A DNA stretch of 60,347 nucleotides from a virus. Made by a program: the position numbers and the translations under genes. Shown piece after piece: positions 18,916 to 26,189 of this stretch (positions within the stretch are counted from its first letter, which is position 1; every line of letters begins with the position of its first letter). The notes beneath the pieces were generated by a model. That model was given only the letters and a program-made list of their open reading frames with translations. It was not told the origin of the DNA and searched no databases. The stretch lies in IMG/VR virus record IMGVR_UViG_3300046777_000773, positions 1 through 60,347 of that record; one strand, written 5' to 3'.

Positions 18916-19085
18916 TGCCGTTAGCTGTAATGCTGATGCTGGTGCAGTTGGGCTGCGCTATGCAACCGTTTCAAACGCCGCGCGGGGAGGGTTTTGTAGT
19001 GTGGGTCTGCCCTCCCGTCTATGATGATGGCTCTAAGCTGCCGGACGAACTACCCGTTCCAACGCCACCACGGCGGCCTACCTGA
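18915..19085 (+). CDS. Small lipoprotein, possible Rz1-like outer-membrane spanin
   Basis: A 56-residue protein with a hydrophobic signal (PLAVMLMLVQLGC) ending in a lipobox-like LVQLGC, so Cys 14 would be lipidated. The mature part is short and Pro-rich at the C-terminus (ELPVPTPPRRPT), as in Rz1-type o-spanins. The start overlaps the upstream stop (TGATG). No adjacent i-spanin is evident, but the lysis genes lie in the convergent block nearby. The gene overlaps the end of the leftward gene at 19,078 tail-to-tail. Confidence 0.5.
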   Translation: MPLAVMLMLVQLGCAMQPFQTPRGEGFVVWVCPPVYDDGSKLPDELPVPTPPRRPT

Positions 19086-19329
19086 ATCGTTTTGCGATGT
19101 TGGCTGCGGAGGCGGGTTGCTTTGAGAATTGCTTGCCCGCTTTCGTGGCTTTCTTTTTGGCAGCGGACGAAGCAGCATACGTACTAGCTGGCATAGCCTT
19201 GATCGCAGCTTCTGGAAGGTATCTCTCACCTGTAGCCTCCGGTCCCTGAGTTGACGGCTTACCAGACTTGGTTCGCCATTTCTGTTTTGTCCAATCTACT
19301 AGCGATTGTTGAGTTTTCTTAAGTGCCAT
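19078..19329 (-). CDS. C-terminal half of a split DUF5872-like basic protein
   Basis: An 83-residue basic protein. It has WTKQKWRTKSGKPSTQGPEA, TGERYLPEAAIKAM and a KKATKAGKQFSKQP tail, which I recognise as the second half of the DUF5872-type proteins of phages and giant viruses. The first half (GGKGGRPGQWSARKAAMLAK) is encoded at 19,761-19,943. The two are separated by an HNH endonuclease gene whose stop overlaps this start by 11 bases. The halves may still act together. A DNA- or virion-associated role is inferred from charge and location. Confidence 0.65.
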   Translation of the reverse strand: MALKKTQQSLVDWTKQKWRTKSGKPSTQGPEATGERYLPEAAIKAMPASTYAASSAAKKKATKAGKQFSKQPASAANIAKRFR

Positions 19330-19783
19330 CGCCGTAGTTTCCTTTTGTTTCTAGGTATTCAGCGGCCCTACGCAAGATTGTAGGACTGTCTTGAAGCATC
19401 CCTATGGCGCGATTGCATTTCTTGCATAGGATTCCTCTGAATTCCCCTGTCTTATGATTGTGATCAATCGCACTATCCATTTGGCTTATGGTTTCGTAGC
19501 AGACTAAACACTTACCCTCTTGAGCTTCATAAGCGGTTACAAATTCAGCGGGCGTAATGTTATACCTAGCACAGCGTTTAACTAATGTCCAAGCATCACG
19601 CCCGCGATATTCTTTAACGCGATCCTGATTATCGGCGCACCATTTTTTATGGGTCGAATAGTGGCAAGTTTTGCACCACGATTTAAGGAGGTGCTTCATG
19701 TTACCACCTCGTGAACGAAACTCCGTTAACGGCTTTTCGATTTCACATTTGGTGCATTGTTTAACTGCGGTAGCCGCCGCCAC
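19319..19783 (-). CDS. EndoVII-type HNH homing endonuclease (inserted)
   Basis: A 154-residue protein with an N-terminal CTKCEIEKPLTEF and CKTCHY zinc-knuckle pair. The endonuclease VII core follows: CLVCYE ... IDHNHKTGEFRGILCKKCN, then GMLQDSPTILRRAAEYLE. His/Asn catalytic residues and both CxxC zinc pairs are present, so it looks active. Its codons are visibly AT-richer than the neighbours. The gene overlaps the 3' end of one half and the 5' end of the other half of a DUF5872-like gene, the classic footprint of a free-standing homing endonuclease. The start is read as GTG. Confidence 0.75.
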   Translation of the reverse strand: MAAATAVKQCTKCEIEKPLTEFRSRGGNMKHLLKSWCKTCHYSTHKKWCADNQDRVKEYRGRDAWTLVKRCARYNITPAEFVTAYEAQEGKCLVCYETISQMDSAIDHNHKTGEFRGILCKKCNRAIGMLQDSPTILRRAAEYLETKGNYGDGT

Positions 19784-19943
19784 GAGCTTTATATTCCTTA
19801 GCTAACATAGCCGCTTTTCTGGCGCTCCACTGCCCCGGACGCCCACCTTTCCCGCCAGCTTTGATCTCTTCAAAGAGAGACTTCCGCATGCCGGGTTTGG
19901 TGTAGACGCCCGCTTCGTTTACGCGTGAAGGCGTTTTAGCCAC
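19761..19943 (-). CDS. N-terminal half of a split DUF5872-like protein
   Basis: A 60-residue protein. GVYTKPGMRKSLFEEIKAGG followed by GGRPGQWSARKAAMLAKEY and ARGGGY matches the first domain of DUF5872-type proteins. Uninterrupted relatives, as I remember them, continue directly into a KKTxxSLxxWTKxxW segment, here found at 19,329 after the endonuclease gene. The start is GTG, overlapping the preceding stop. The half ends in RS just after the conserved GGGY. Confidence 0.65.
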   Translation of the reverse strand: MAKTPSRVNEAGVYTKPGMRKSLFEEIKAGGKGGRPGQWSARKAAMLAKEYKARGGGYRS

Positions 19944-20088
19944 GCTTCATCAGGCAACCGCCCGCCTTCTTACACGCCGCTGGATTGGGGCAGCCCTTGC
20001 AGGGGACCATGCCGCCCTTCTGCATCTTCACGGCCTTCTTCTTGGCGGGCGGTTGACTTACTTGCTTACTGAAGTTGGAGCGCATCAT
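19936..20088 (-). CDS. Small basic Cys-rich KGG-motif protein
   Basis: A 50-residue protein not longer than 60 codons but well supported. GGAGGA lies 9 bases before the ATG, and its stop overlaps the next start. The sequence has KKKAVKMQKGGMVPCKGC followed by AACKKAGGC, so four Cys residues in a possible zinc knuckle. It shares the KGGMV motif with the three larger basic proteins upstream. A second ATG three bases in is an equally possible start. Confidence 0.6.
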   Translation of the reverse strand: MMRSNFSKQVSQPPAKKKAVKMQKGGMVPCKGCPNPAACKKAGGCLMKRG

Positions 20089-20093
20089 AACCA

Positions 20094-20267
20094 CTACTTC
20101 CTCCGCTCATATTGTTTGGACTGTTCTATCATCTTGGCGTATTCTTCGGGAGCTTCCCGCTGCATGGTAGTCTGCATCAAGGTAACCATCTTGATTAATT
20201 CTTGTAGACCCTGAAGCTGCTCTTCAGTGGGCTTACTGAATGGGCGATCCTTGGGAGCTTTAGCCAT
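20094..20267 (-). CDS. Small helical protein in the basic-protein cluster
   Basis: A 57-residue protein that starts MAKAPKDRPFSKPTEEQLQG and continues as an amphipathic, Met/Gln/Glu-rich helix ending in KQYERRK. The start overlaps the upstream stop by one base (TAATG), which supports real, coupled translation. No family recognised. Its location between KGG-motif proteins suggests it is co-produced with them late in infection. Confidence 0.55.
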   Translation of the reverse strand: MAKAPKDRPFSKPTEEQLQGLQELIKMVTLMQTTMQREAPEEYAKMIEQSKQYERRK

Positions 20268-20947
20268 TACTTCTTGCGTCCTTTCGCCATCGGCTTTGCA
20301 GCCACACGACCGCCCGCCTTCTTCATGACCGGCTTGCCCATCGGCTTCGCTGCCACCTTGCCACCGGCCTTCTTGGCTACCGGCTTGGCTGCAACCTTAC
20401 CACCCGCTGCCTTCTTGACGACGCCGCCCTTCTTCATGATAGCGCCGGGCATGCCACCAATGTTTGGCCTAGCTCCTGTTGCACTACCCGGCATACCCGG
20501 ACGCGGCACCGGATTCATGCCGCCAGGGCCAATGGGTTGGGCATCAACTGTAAATGGATTGGGGGTGCGCCCGCCGCCAATAGGACGCCCCTGTCCGCCA
20601 GTTCCTATCGGAGAGCCGTCGGGGTTGCGACCCGGAAGCGGGTTTACTGGCGAGTAAATTTTAGGATCGTAATCAACGGCACCGCCACCGCGCGTAAATA
20701 TAGGTTGGCCAGTAGTCGGAAGCGGCATTGGACGCCCTTGACCGCCAGTTCCTGCGGGGGCACCGCCCGGCATCCGGTCAACCGTAAATGGATTGGGGGT
20801 GCGACCGGGAAGCGGCATTGGACGTCCGGGCCGTGCGGGCTGTGGCACCGGGCTAGGCAGCGGTTGTGGTCTTTGCATGCGTTGACGTTCGGCATTATCA
20901 TAAGCCGCTTGCTGCTCAGGAGTTAGATTAACGGGACGACTTACCAT
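20267..20947 (-). CDS. Pro/Gly-rich protein with histone H1-like basic tail
   Basis: A 226-residue protein. The N-terminal two thirds are low-complexity repeats of PLPGRTPNPFTVD and GTGGQGRP. The C-terminal 70 residues are Lys/Ala-rich (VAAKPVAKKAGGKVAAKP), very like the tails of H1-like bacterial histones, and contain MKKGGVVKK. The repeats at 20,540-20,830 are also direct repeats in DNA. It could bind DNA or be a virion scaffold filler. Family not recognised; the role is inferred from composition. Confidence 0.55.
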   Translation of the reverse strand: MVSRPVNLTPEQQAAYDNAERQRMQRPQPLPSPVPQPARPGRPMPLPGRTPNPFTVDRMPGGAPAGTGGQGRPMPLPTTGQPIFTRGGGAVDYDPKIYSPVNPLPGRNPDGSPIGTGGQGRPIGGGRTPNPFTVDAQPIGPGGMNPVPRPGMPGSATGARPNIGGMPGAIMKKGGVVKKAAGGKVAAKPVAKKAGGKVAAKPMGKPVMKKAGGRVAAKPMAKGRKK

Positions 20948-20948
20948 G

Positions 20949-21977
20949 TTACTTACCTTTCATCTTAGATAGAGTCTGTGCAAAGCGGGCGCGTTGGCCC
21001 AGCTTACCGGGAGCCTTGGCGGCAGTCGCCAGCTTCTTGGCGGGGATCTTGGCACCGGCCTTGACGCCGAGTTGGGCACGCAATGCACCCGGCTTCTTGA
21101 TGGCCTGCTGAATGAACTTCTTGTTGGTGACTCCACCCTTGGCCATCTTCTTTACGGGAGCCTTGGGTTTCACCATGCCGCCTTTCTTGTAGCCATTGTC
21201 TTCAACGCGGGTAGGATCACGCTGTTGACCAATGCGGGCACCTTCTCTTTCTAGCGCCTTCTCAAAAACTCGTTGAGACCGCTGCGCCGATGCGACGCGA
21301 CCCCTGCGCGCAGTTTCAGTTTCCGCTGCTTCTCTTGCTAGGCGTTCGGGACCACCAGCACCAGGGCCTCGCGTTACCTTTTTAAGATTCAGCATTGCCT
21401 GCTCTGATCGCAAACTGGCGGGCTTATTTTCTTCTTCCATTTCTTTGGCGGCACGAAGCGCCTTTAAGTATTGGTTGTATGTTAGACCAACAGGCCCACG
21501 CTCTTCGGGGCGGTCAGAGTTGTCAACTTCGCCACCCTGAGCATACTTCCGTATCCGGCCACCCTTCTTGTAGTCTTCGGACTCCATCTCGTCATCTTCC
21601 ATCATGGAGCCGTCGGGCATCTTGTGCTTGCCTTTGCCGCCGACTTTGATTTCGATTTCGACCATGCCGCCGCCTTCGTACTTCTTCACGGGACCGCCTT
21701 TCTTGAGGCGTGTGGGTTCCTTTTGCTTCTCGCGGACACGGTTCATGTATTCGAAGTTGTGCGGCGCCATCATGTCTTCGCTACCAACAACGTAGTCAGT
21801 GTCATTGCTACGCTGGAAGGGCACACGCGCCAAGGGGTCCATGGGCCGACGCTCGTTTAGGATTTCGTCTTCGGTCTTGCCACGAGGCATGCGCCTTGGC
21901 GCTGTCCGTGCAGGCGGGGTAGGAGGAAGCGGGAGCGGCTCGCCCCTGCGTTTCGGTTCTTGTGCCATTACTTGCAC
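20949..21977 (-). CDS. KKGG-motif basic protein, large
   Basis: A 342-residue protein with repeated short basic motifs: TRLKKGGPVKKYEGGGMVEI, EDYKKGGRIRKYAQGGEV, YKKGGMVKPKAPVKKMAKGG. A charged helical centre lies between them, and the C-terminus is Lys/Ala-rich (KPGALRAQLGVKAGAKIPAK). The KKGG and YxxGG segments are familiar from marine phage virion proteins. It overlaps the next upstream gene by 10 bases. It may be packaged with DNA. There is no catalytic motif. Confidence 0.55.
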   Translation of the reverse strand: MQVMAQEPKRRGEPLPLPPTPPARTAPRRMPRGKTEDEILNERRPMDPLARVPFQRSNDTDYVVGSEDMMAPHNFEYMNRVREKQKEPTRLKKGGPVKKYEGGGMVEIEIKVGGKGKHKMPDGSMMEDDEMESEDYKKGGRIRKYAQGGEVDNSDRPEERGPVGLTYNQYLKALRAAKEMEEENKPASLRSEQAMLNLKKVTRGPGAGGPERLAREAAETETARRGRVASAQRSQRVFEKALEREGARIGQQRDPTRVEDNGYKKGGMVKPKAPVKKMAKGGVTNKKFIQQAIKKPGALRAQLGVKAGAKIPAKKLATAAKAPGKLGQRARFAQTLSKMKGK

Positions 21978-22660
21978 CCCTTCGCCATGCCACCCTTGGC
22001 ATACATCGCACGACCACCACCCATCATCTTCTTGGGCTTGGAAGTCATGCCACCCTTCATCATCTTCTTGGGCGCGACCTTACCGCCCGACTTCATCTTC
22101 TTGGCTTTCACCATACCACCCTTTTGATAGGCAATGCCCATGCGGTCTGCAATGCGCTTCTCAGTTTCAGTTACCGGCTTCTCGCCCCGTGTCAGGCGCA
22201 GCACAATCTCGTTCAGGTCTTCAGCCGCAGAACGGGAAGCTGCACGGGGACGATTGCTTTCAGATGCCCGACGATTTAGATTGGCACGCATTTCACTCGT
22301 AGTTTCTTCGTACGGCTGAGGCGGCAAATCAGGTAACTCAGTAGGTGAAGGAGCCGCTCGTTGAGGAGCCGGTGCGGAGCGCCGACCAGCAAGACGTTCG
22401 CCGACGGGCTGATTGGTGATTGCGGAACCACGGTTGCGGCGGCGTTCCATCAGCATACGTTCTTCTTCGTCGAACCGGGGCGCAGCCTCCTCGGCCATGC
22501 GAGCGCGGTCTTCCTGGCGACGCTGACCACCACCGGGTGCGGGCGGACCTTGCGTCGAAGGTCTACGCTGGAACATGCGCCGAAGCGCAGCGCCAACAGG
22601 CTCATTGGAAATTCCTGATCTGGCTTCCCCGCCCTCTTGGAACTTGGCTACGCGTTTCAT
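21968..22660 (-). CDS. KKGG-motif basic protein with Arg-rich centre
   Basis: A 230-residue protein that opens MKRVAKFQEGGEARSGISNE. Its centre is disordered and Arg/Pro/Gln-rich, with a duplicated ISNEPVGAALRR / ITNQPVGERLAGRR motif. The tail is Lys/Met/Gly-rich (KGGMVKAKKMKSGGKVAPKK). It shares the KGGMVK tail with neighbours. The overlap with the preceding gene is four bases. Likely a virion-associated, nucleic-acid-binding protein; function unproven. Confidence 0.55.
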   Translation of the reverse strand: MKRVAKFQEGGEARSGISNEPVGAALRRMFQRRPSTQGPPAPGGGQRRQEDRARMAEEAAPRFDEEERMLMERRRNRGSAITNQPVGERLAGRRSAPAPQRAAPSPTELPDLPPQPYEETTSEMRANLNRRASESNRPRAASRSAAEDLNEIVLRLTRGEKPVTETEKRIADRMGIAYQKGGMVKAKKMKSGGKVAPKKMMKGGMTSKPKKMMGGGRAMYAKGGMAKGCK

Positions 22661-23196
22661 TTCTTACGTCCTTTCTTGGAAGATACTTTGCCGCCACGGC
22701 GCAGGTTAGCGCGATCCATTTTAGGTGGCTTGGTTACGTCAATTTCTTCGGGCACAAACTTCATGCGAGGGCGGGTCTTGCGGACCTGCTGTGCAGTCTC
22801 TTCGGGCTGCGAAGGGTAGTTTGTCTGGGGAGCAACACGCTCGATCTCGCGGAGACGTGGCTTCTCAGGATCGTAGACGCCTGTGCTTTCGCTTTCACTT
22901 TCGCGTTCCTTGTCAGCCTTGGCACGCGCCTTGGCTTTCATTTCCTTGGCGAACTGCTGCTCATAGCTGACACCCGGCTCAACGAGATAGTTGGTAAACT
23001 CATTGATGGAGCCGCCCGCCGCGAACTTCTTGGGCTTGCCCGCTTGGCGCAGGGCGATGGCCACGGCTTGCTTGACGGCGGCCTTCTTATTGGGAGGCTT
23101 CGAAGTACCGATACGCCCTGACTTCGAGTAGTCGTCGACCAGGGTACGGATGTTCGAGCTTATGGTCTTTTGGGACTTGCCCTTCTTGAGTGGCAT
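22657..23196 (-). CDS. DUF6496-like basic protein (MPLKKGKSQKTIS family)
   Basis: A 179-residue protein. MPLKKGKSQKTISSNIRTLV followed by KKAAVKQAVAIALRQAGKPK is the short domain I know from many phages as DUF6496. It is extended here with a charged region and an RRGGKVSSKKGRKK tail. The start was moved to the ATG at 23,196, which has AGAGGATC upstream and the family-typical N-terminus. Position between lysozyme and KKGG proteins is common in related phages. Function unknown. Confidence 0.6.
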   Translation of the reverse strand: MPLKKGKSQKTISSNIRTLVDDYSKSGRIGTSKPPNKKAAVKQAVAIALRQAGKPKKFAAGGSINEFTNYLVEPGVSYEQQFAKEMKAKARAKADKERESESESTGVYDPEKPRLREIERVAPQTNYPSQPEETAQQVRKTRPRMKFVPEEIDVTKPPKMDRANLRRGGKVSSKKGRKK

Positions 23197-23207
23197 ATCA
23201 AGATCCT

Positions 23208-23666
23208 CTAATTGAGAAGCAAGCACTCGGCCTGCCTCCGACGTACGAGACCCGGTAGAACACGGCCACCGCCTTTGGTCCACTTCATGAGTTCATCTTG
23301 GGCGCCTTCCCAATCCTGCTCATCAATGCGGCGACGCAGCGTACTGGAACGGTAACGAGGGACACCCAGATTGTAGGCGAAGTCAGTGATGGCACCGAGT
23401 ACCTTGGGGTTGGCAGCTAAATGGGGAGAGGCGCGCAGCACACCAGCCATGTAGGTAGAGACCAGTTCGCCGACTAGCCATTCTTCGGCGGTCTCTTTGG
23501 TGATAGGCGGATCATCCATTGTGACCTTGGTGCCGTCGGGCTTGTTGACTGTGCCGTAGCCAATGGTCGGGTAGCCTGCCGGGCAGATGTAAGGCGTGAG
23601 CCGCAAACCTTCGAAGGTCCGACACAATTGGGCAGCTACCTCGGTGGCTTCAGCGATTGCGCTCAT
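23208..23666 (-). CDS. GH24 lysozyme (endolysin)
   Basis: A 152-residue muramidase that cleaves the MurNAc-GlcNAc bond of peptidoglycan. FEGLRLTPYICPAGYPTIGY (about 19-38) carries the catalytic Glu and Thr. The usual catalytic Asp position is Cys (ICPAG), a known variant in this family. ALGAITDFAYNLG-like and LPGLVRRRQAE segments near the C-terminus also fit GH24. There is no signal peptide, so release should depend on the adjacent holin. The start at 23,666 overlaps the holin gene by 17 bases. Confidence 0.85.
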   Translation of the reverse strand: MSAIAEATEVAAQLCRTFEGLRLTPYICPAGYPTIGYGTVNKPDGTKVTMDDPPITKETAEEWLVGELVSTYMAGVLRASPHLAANPKVLGAITDFAYNLGVPRYRSSTLRRRIDEQDWEGAQDELMKWTKGGGRVLPGLVRRRQAECLLLN

Positions 23667-24117
23667 AGACGCGACCCACAAACCAGAAGCTAATGACCAT
23701 GTTGAAGACAGCTAGGTCCTCGGAGTTCCACATGTTGACCAGCACATCTTTCCAGTCACCGCCCTGCTGAATAGCAATCATGTAGGCAGCGATCTTGACG
23801 GCGGCATAAAGACCCAAGAAAGCGTAGGTGACAGTAGGCCGGACCAGCGCAGAAAACGCAGCCACAAACTTACCAGCAGCCTTGGAGGTGGACGACTGTT
23901 CCTTAAAGGCTTCAGCCATCGTATCCATTTCGGCCATGGTCATAGTAGCTTCGGTCTGACGCATAGCTATTTCGCCACGGACCCGAGCAAACTCCATCTC
24001 AGCATTGAGCATGGCCAATTCATGACGGCGCTCATTGCCCTTGTCGAACATCTTGAAGACTTCTGGTGCGAGCCGGAGAACACCCCCGAATACACCGCCA
24101 AGTAAAGTCTCGATCAC
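23650..24117 (-). CDS. 3TM holin (GTA-holin-like)
   Basis: A 155-residue protein. It has an N-terminal hydrophobic stretch (LLGGVFGGVLRLAPEVF), a charged helix (RRHELAMLNAEMEFARVRGE) and two later membrane segments (about 95-117, VRPTVTYAFLGLYAAVKIAA; about 135-150, LAVFNMVISFWFVGRVYE). This is the layout of the three-TM holins found in gene-transfer agents and many alphaproteobacterial phages. It lies directly upstream of, and overlaps, the lysozyme gene, as expected for a lysis cassette. Confidence 0.7.
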   Translation of the reverse strand: MIETLLGGVFGGVLRLAPEVFKMFDKGNERRHELAMLNAEMEFARVRGEIAMRQTEATMTMAEMDTMAEAFKEQSSTSKAAGKFVAAFSALVRPTVTYAFLGLYAAVKIAAYMIAIQQGGDWKDVLVNMWNSEDLAVFNMVISFWFVGRVYERNR

Positions 24118-24118
24118 G

Positions 24119-24583
24119 CTAGTTCTCCAATACGAAAGTCAAATTCTGGTGGCGCGGATAAGTCACAGTGCGCTCGCCCTCTGGACACTTGTAGGTGATG
24201 GTGGCCAACAGAGTGGCTCGACCGGGTGCAATGGTTTCTTTGTCAGCAATATCAAGTAGATAGGTGAACGTGTCGATCTCGGGTCCGGCTGGTCCAGTGA
24301 AGCGTGTCATGCTGGGGGTGGCTTCGTGGATGACGCTGGCACTGTCGCGGATCGTAACCTTGAAGTCTTGGACGGAGCAGTCATCGCGCTTCTTGATGCG
24401 GGCCACAGTCACAGCCACCGGACTACCGATCTTGGTATCTGCAATGCGGAAATGCTCGGGCGCCCAGACCACGATATCGTTAGTGAAGAAGCCAAATTTT
24501 TCACCTGCCGTGTAGCCACCCACCGCCAAAGCAAATGCAGCCGTAAAGAACTGGACAACTGGCGTAAGCTTGGGTAGCTCCAT
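24119..24583 (-). CDS. Membrane-anchored protein with beta-rich exterior domain
   Basis: A 154-residue protein with one N-terminal membrane segment (about 9-25, VVQFFTAAFALAVGGYTAGE). A beta-rich domain of about 120 residues (VAVTVARIKKRDDCSVQDFK and later strands) has two Cys (DDC and YKC) and could face the periplasm. It is next to the holin, so a lysis accessory or envelope protein is plausible. Family not recognised. Confidence 0.5.
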   Translation of the reverse strand: MELPKLTPVVQFFTAAFALAVGGYTAGEKFGFFTNDIVVWAPEHFRIADTKIGSPVAVTVARIKKRDDCSVQDFKVTIRDSASVIHEATPSMTRFTGPAGPEIDTFTYLLDIADKETIAPGRATLLATITYKCPEGERTVTYPRHQNLTFVLEN

Positions 24584-24592
24584 GGCACGGCC

Positions 24593-24847
24593 TTAGCAGT
24601 TCCAGGCCCGCAGGCTTTTGTTGATGCGGGAGTTCGGATCGTTGGCCGTCTTAGCGGAAGTAAGCTTCTTCTTCATCCCTTTCATTCGGGCACAGAAGGA
24701 GTCGCGTCGTGGGCCACCCTCTGGTTGAGGAGGCTTGAGGCCGGGCTTGCCGGGGTTCGCTCGGTTGTAGGAGGCACGGCCTTTAGCATTGAGCCCACCG
24801 GACGGGGACTTGCCTTCGGCCCGTTGCCATGCTGGGGTCTTGGCCAT
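24593..24847 (-). CDS. DUF6321-like small basic protein, first gene of the lysis block
   Basis: An 84-residue protein. MAKTPAWQRAEGKSPSGGLN, AKGRASYNRANPGKPGLKPP, RRDSFCARMKGMKKKLT and a terminal LRAWNC form the pattern I associate with DUF6321, a conserved small protein of marine phages of unknown function. The ATG lies only six bases (GGAGGC) after a perfect -10 hexamer, so its mRNA is probably leaderless or nearly so. Being promoter-proximal it should be strongly made. Confidence 0.6.
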   Translation of the reverse strand: MAKTPAWQRAEGKSPSGGLNAKGRASYNRANPGKPGLKPPQPEGGPRRDSFCARMKGMKKKLTSAKTANDPNSRINKSLRAWNC

Positions 24848-24853
24848 GCCTCC

Positions 24854-24882
24854 ATTATACTATAGTTAGCTTAATCTTTCAA
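24854..24882 (-). promoter_or_regulatory. Strong leftward promoter for lysis/basic-protein genes
   Basis: On the minus strand, TTGAAA (24,882-24,877), a 17-bp spacer and TATAAT (24,859-24,854) form a near-consensus sigma70 promoter. The -10 is followed by six bases and the ATG at 24,847, the same spacing as at the glycosyltransferase promoter. It overlaps the 3' end of the phosphoesterase gene. Confidence 0.8.
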
Positions 24883-25642
24883 GACTGATGGACTCGACAT
24901 CGAACTCGCCGGGCGCGTAGAAGTGCAGCAGATGGACGCCATTCCACCACAGCTTCTTGGCAGCCTTGGCGTAGGCGAACTCGCCGTTGGGGTCCACGAA
25001 GCAGCCTGCCACCAGAGCGTGAAGCTTAGTGCCTTCGGCCTTGGTGCGGGTGGCGGTCGACAGCAGATGCGAGTGGCCGCAGACGCAGGAAGTGTGCTGA
25101 GACTTGAGCAGGTTGTTGGCATGGTGATCACCACCCTGGGGCCGACCCATGACACCTGAGACGAAGTAGTGCTGGAAGACTGCGCCGTAGATCTCAGCAG
25201 GCTTGAGGAACTTGTGGAAGTTGATCTTAACGGAAGACCTGTAGGTCTTGATGAGTTGCTGGACAGTCAGGGGGAAGTCCGATGTCAGGAGCCGGTTGTC
25301 GGAAGCCATCCACTTGTTGTAGCGTTCTTCGTGGTTGCCTTCGATGAACTCCACATCGGCGCCCCCGCATGCGTAAGCAATCGAAACAATCTTGTCGAGA
25401 GCATAGAAGCCAGCTTCGATGTCTTTCGAAAGGGACCGCTGATACCAGTGCGGTGAGTTCATGTCATGGGTGCAAAGCGACTCGAAGTCCCACAGGTCAC
25501 CGATGTGAACGACCTTGTCGAGCTTGATGTCCCGCCCTACCAAGAGAGCCAGCAGGTTGTCGAAGCGGCTGAGGTTGTCGCCCGGCATAGCATGCGTGTC
25601 GGGGATCAGGAGGACGGTGCGAGGCTGGAACTTATTCGCCAT
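24866..25642 (-). CDS. Calcineurin-like metallophosphoesterase
   Basis: A 258-residue protein with all expected metal motifs in order: LIPDTHAMPG (DxH, about 15), HIGDLWD (GDxxD, about 46), EGNHEERY (GNHE, about 102) and CGHSHLL (GHxH, about 189). Such enzymes hydrolyse phosphodiesters or phosphomonoesters with two metal ions. Phage members are found near replication genes, and substrates are usually unknown. The ATG at 25,642 was chosen because the upstream extension is Arg/Ser low-complexity and overlaps the preceding gene. It overlaps the upstream gene end by 11 bases. Confidence 0.8.
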   Translation of the reverse strand: MANKFQPRTVLLIPDTHAMPGDNLSRFDNLLALLVGRDIKLDKVVHIGDLWDFESLCTHDMNSPHWYQRSLSKDIEAGFYALDKIVSIAYACGGADVEFIEGNHEERYNKWMASDNRLLTSDFPLTVQQLIKTYRSSVKINFHKFLKPAEIYGAVFQHYFVSGVMGRPQGGDHHANNLLKSQHTSCVCGHSHLLSTATRTKAEGTKLHALVAGCFVDPNGEFAYAKAAKKLWWNGVHLLHFYAPGEFDVESISLERLS

Positions 25643-26006
25643 TGGCTTGGGCCTTCGTGTTGTCGGTGATGAACTTGCTGGTGTAGCCCGCGAGGGGCCG
25701 GTCGTCGAGGAGCCACGGGCCGCTGAACGCATCGAGCAGGATGCACATGTTGGCAGCGACGTGGGCTAGATGAGGGAGGCCCGTCTCGGGATCGTTGTTC
25801 TGACCGTCCCACCAAGCCGTCAGGTGGCGCATCGCCGCATCGTAGTAGGTGGAGGAGGAGACCGGGTCGGTGCGCCAGTTCATGGGGCCATACTTGGCTG
25901 CACCCTTCGTCATGACTTCTCCGATGGCCAGCATAGCGAGGGGCGGAACCTTACTGAGGCCGGGCTTCGCCAGACCGTATTGCGTCTTGGGGTTAGCGTC
26001 CATCAT
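25632..26006 (-). CDS. dATP/dGTP diphosphohydrolase-like protein (DUF5664 family)
   Basis: A 124-residue helical protein with KYGPMNWRTD, YYDAAMRHLTAWWDGQNNDP and ETGLPHLAHVAANMCILLDA. These match the MazG-like family once called DUF5664, now dATP/dGTP diphosphohydrolase N-terminal. It likely hydrolyses purine dNTPs. Relatives occur in phages with 2-aminoadenine DNA, but no purZ gene is seen here, so that link is not supported. The start ATGATG overlaps the upstream stop (ATGA). Confidence 0.7.
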   Translation of the reverse strand: MMDANPKTQYGLAKPGLSKVPPLAMLAIGEVMTKGAAKYGPMNWRTDPVSSSTYYDAAMRHLTAWWDGQNNDPETGLPHLAHVAANMCILLDAFSGPWLLDDRPLAGYTSKFITDNTKAQANGE

Positions 26007-26188
26007 AGACCCCAGATGAAAGCGAGAATGGAGACTACTCCGCTGACAATCGTGATGTGCATAGCAGCGGCGCCCAGGTAGTCGACCCAAGTATATTCGC
26101 GGGTGTAATGATCTACGTACTGGGCAGCGACTACGGCAATGACGGCAGCCAAGATGGTAACGGTGCAAGCGATTTGGGTGAGGATCAT
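26003..26188 (-). CDS. Small two-TM membrane protein
   Basis: A 61-residue protein with two hydrophobic helices (ILTQIACTVTILAAVIAVVA and AAAMHITIVSGVVSILAFIW) separated by a short polar loop (QYVDHYTREYTWVD). The start follows CAGGAG. It could be an early membrane protein, or an alternative or anti-holin, but it is far from the lysis cassette and sits between dUTPase and nucleotide-hydrolase genes. Function unassigned. Confidence 0.55.
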   Translation of the reverse strand: MILTQIACTVTILAAVIAVVAAQYVDHYTREYTWVDYLGAAAMHITIVSGVVSILAFIWGL

Positions 26189-26189
26189 G

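Noticed and set aside
25632-26006. 2-aminoadenine (Z) genome modification
   Set aside because: The diphosphohydrolase-like protein alone is not enough; no purZ-like or datZ-like gene was recognised.
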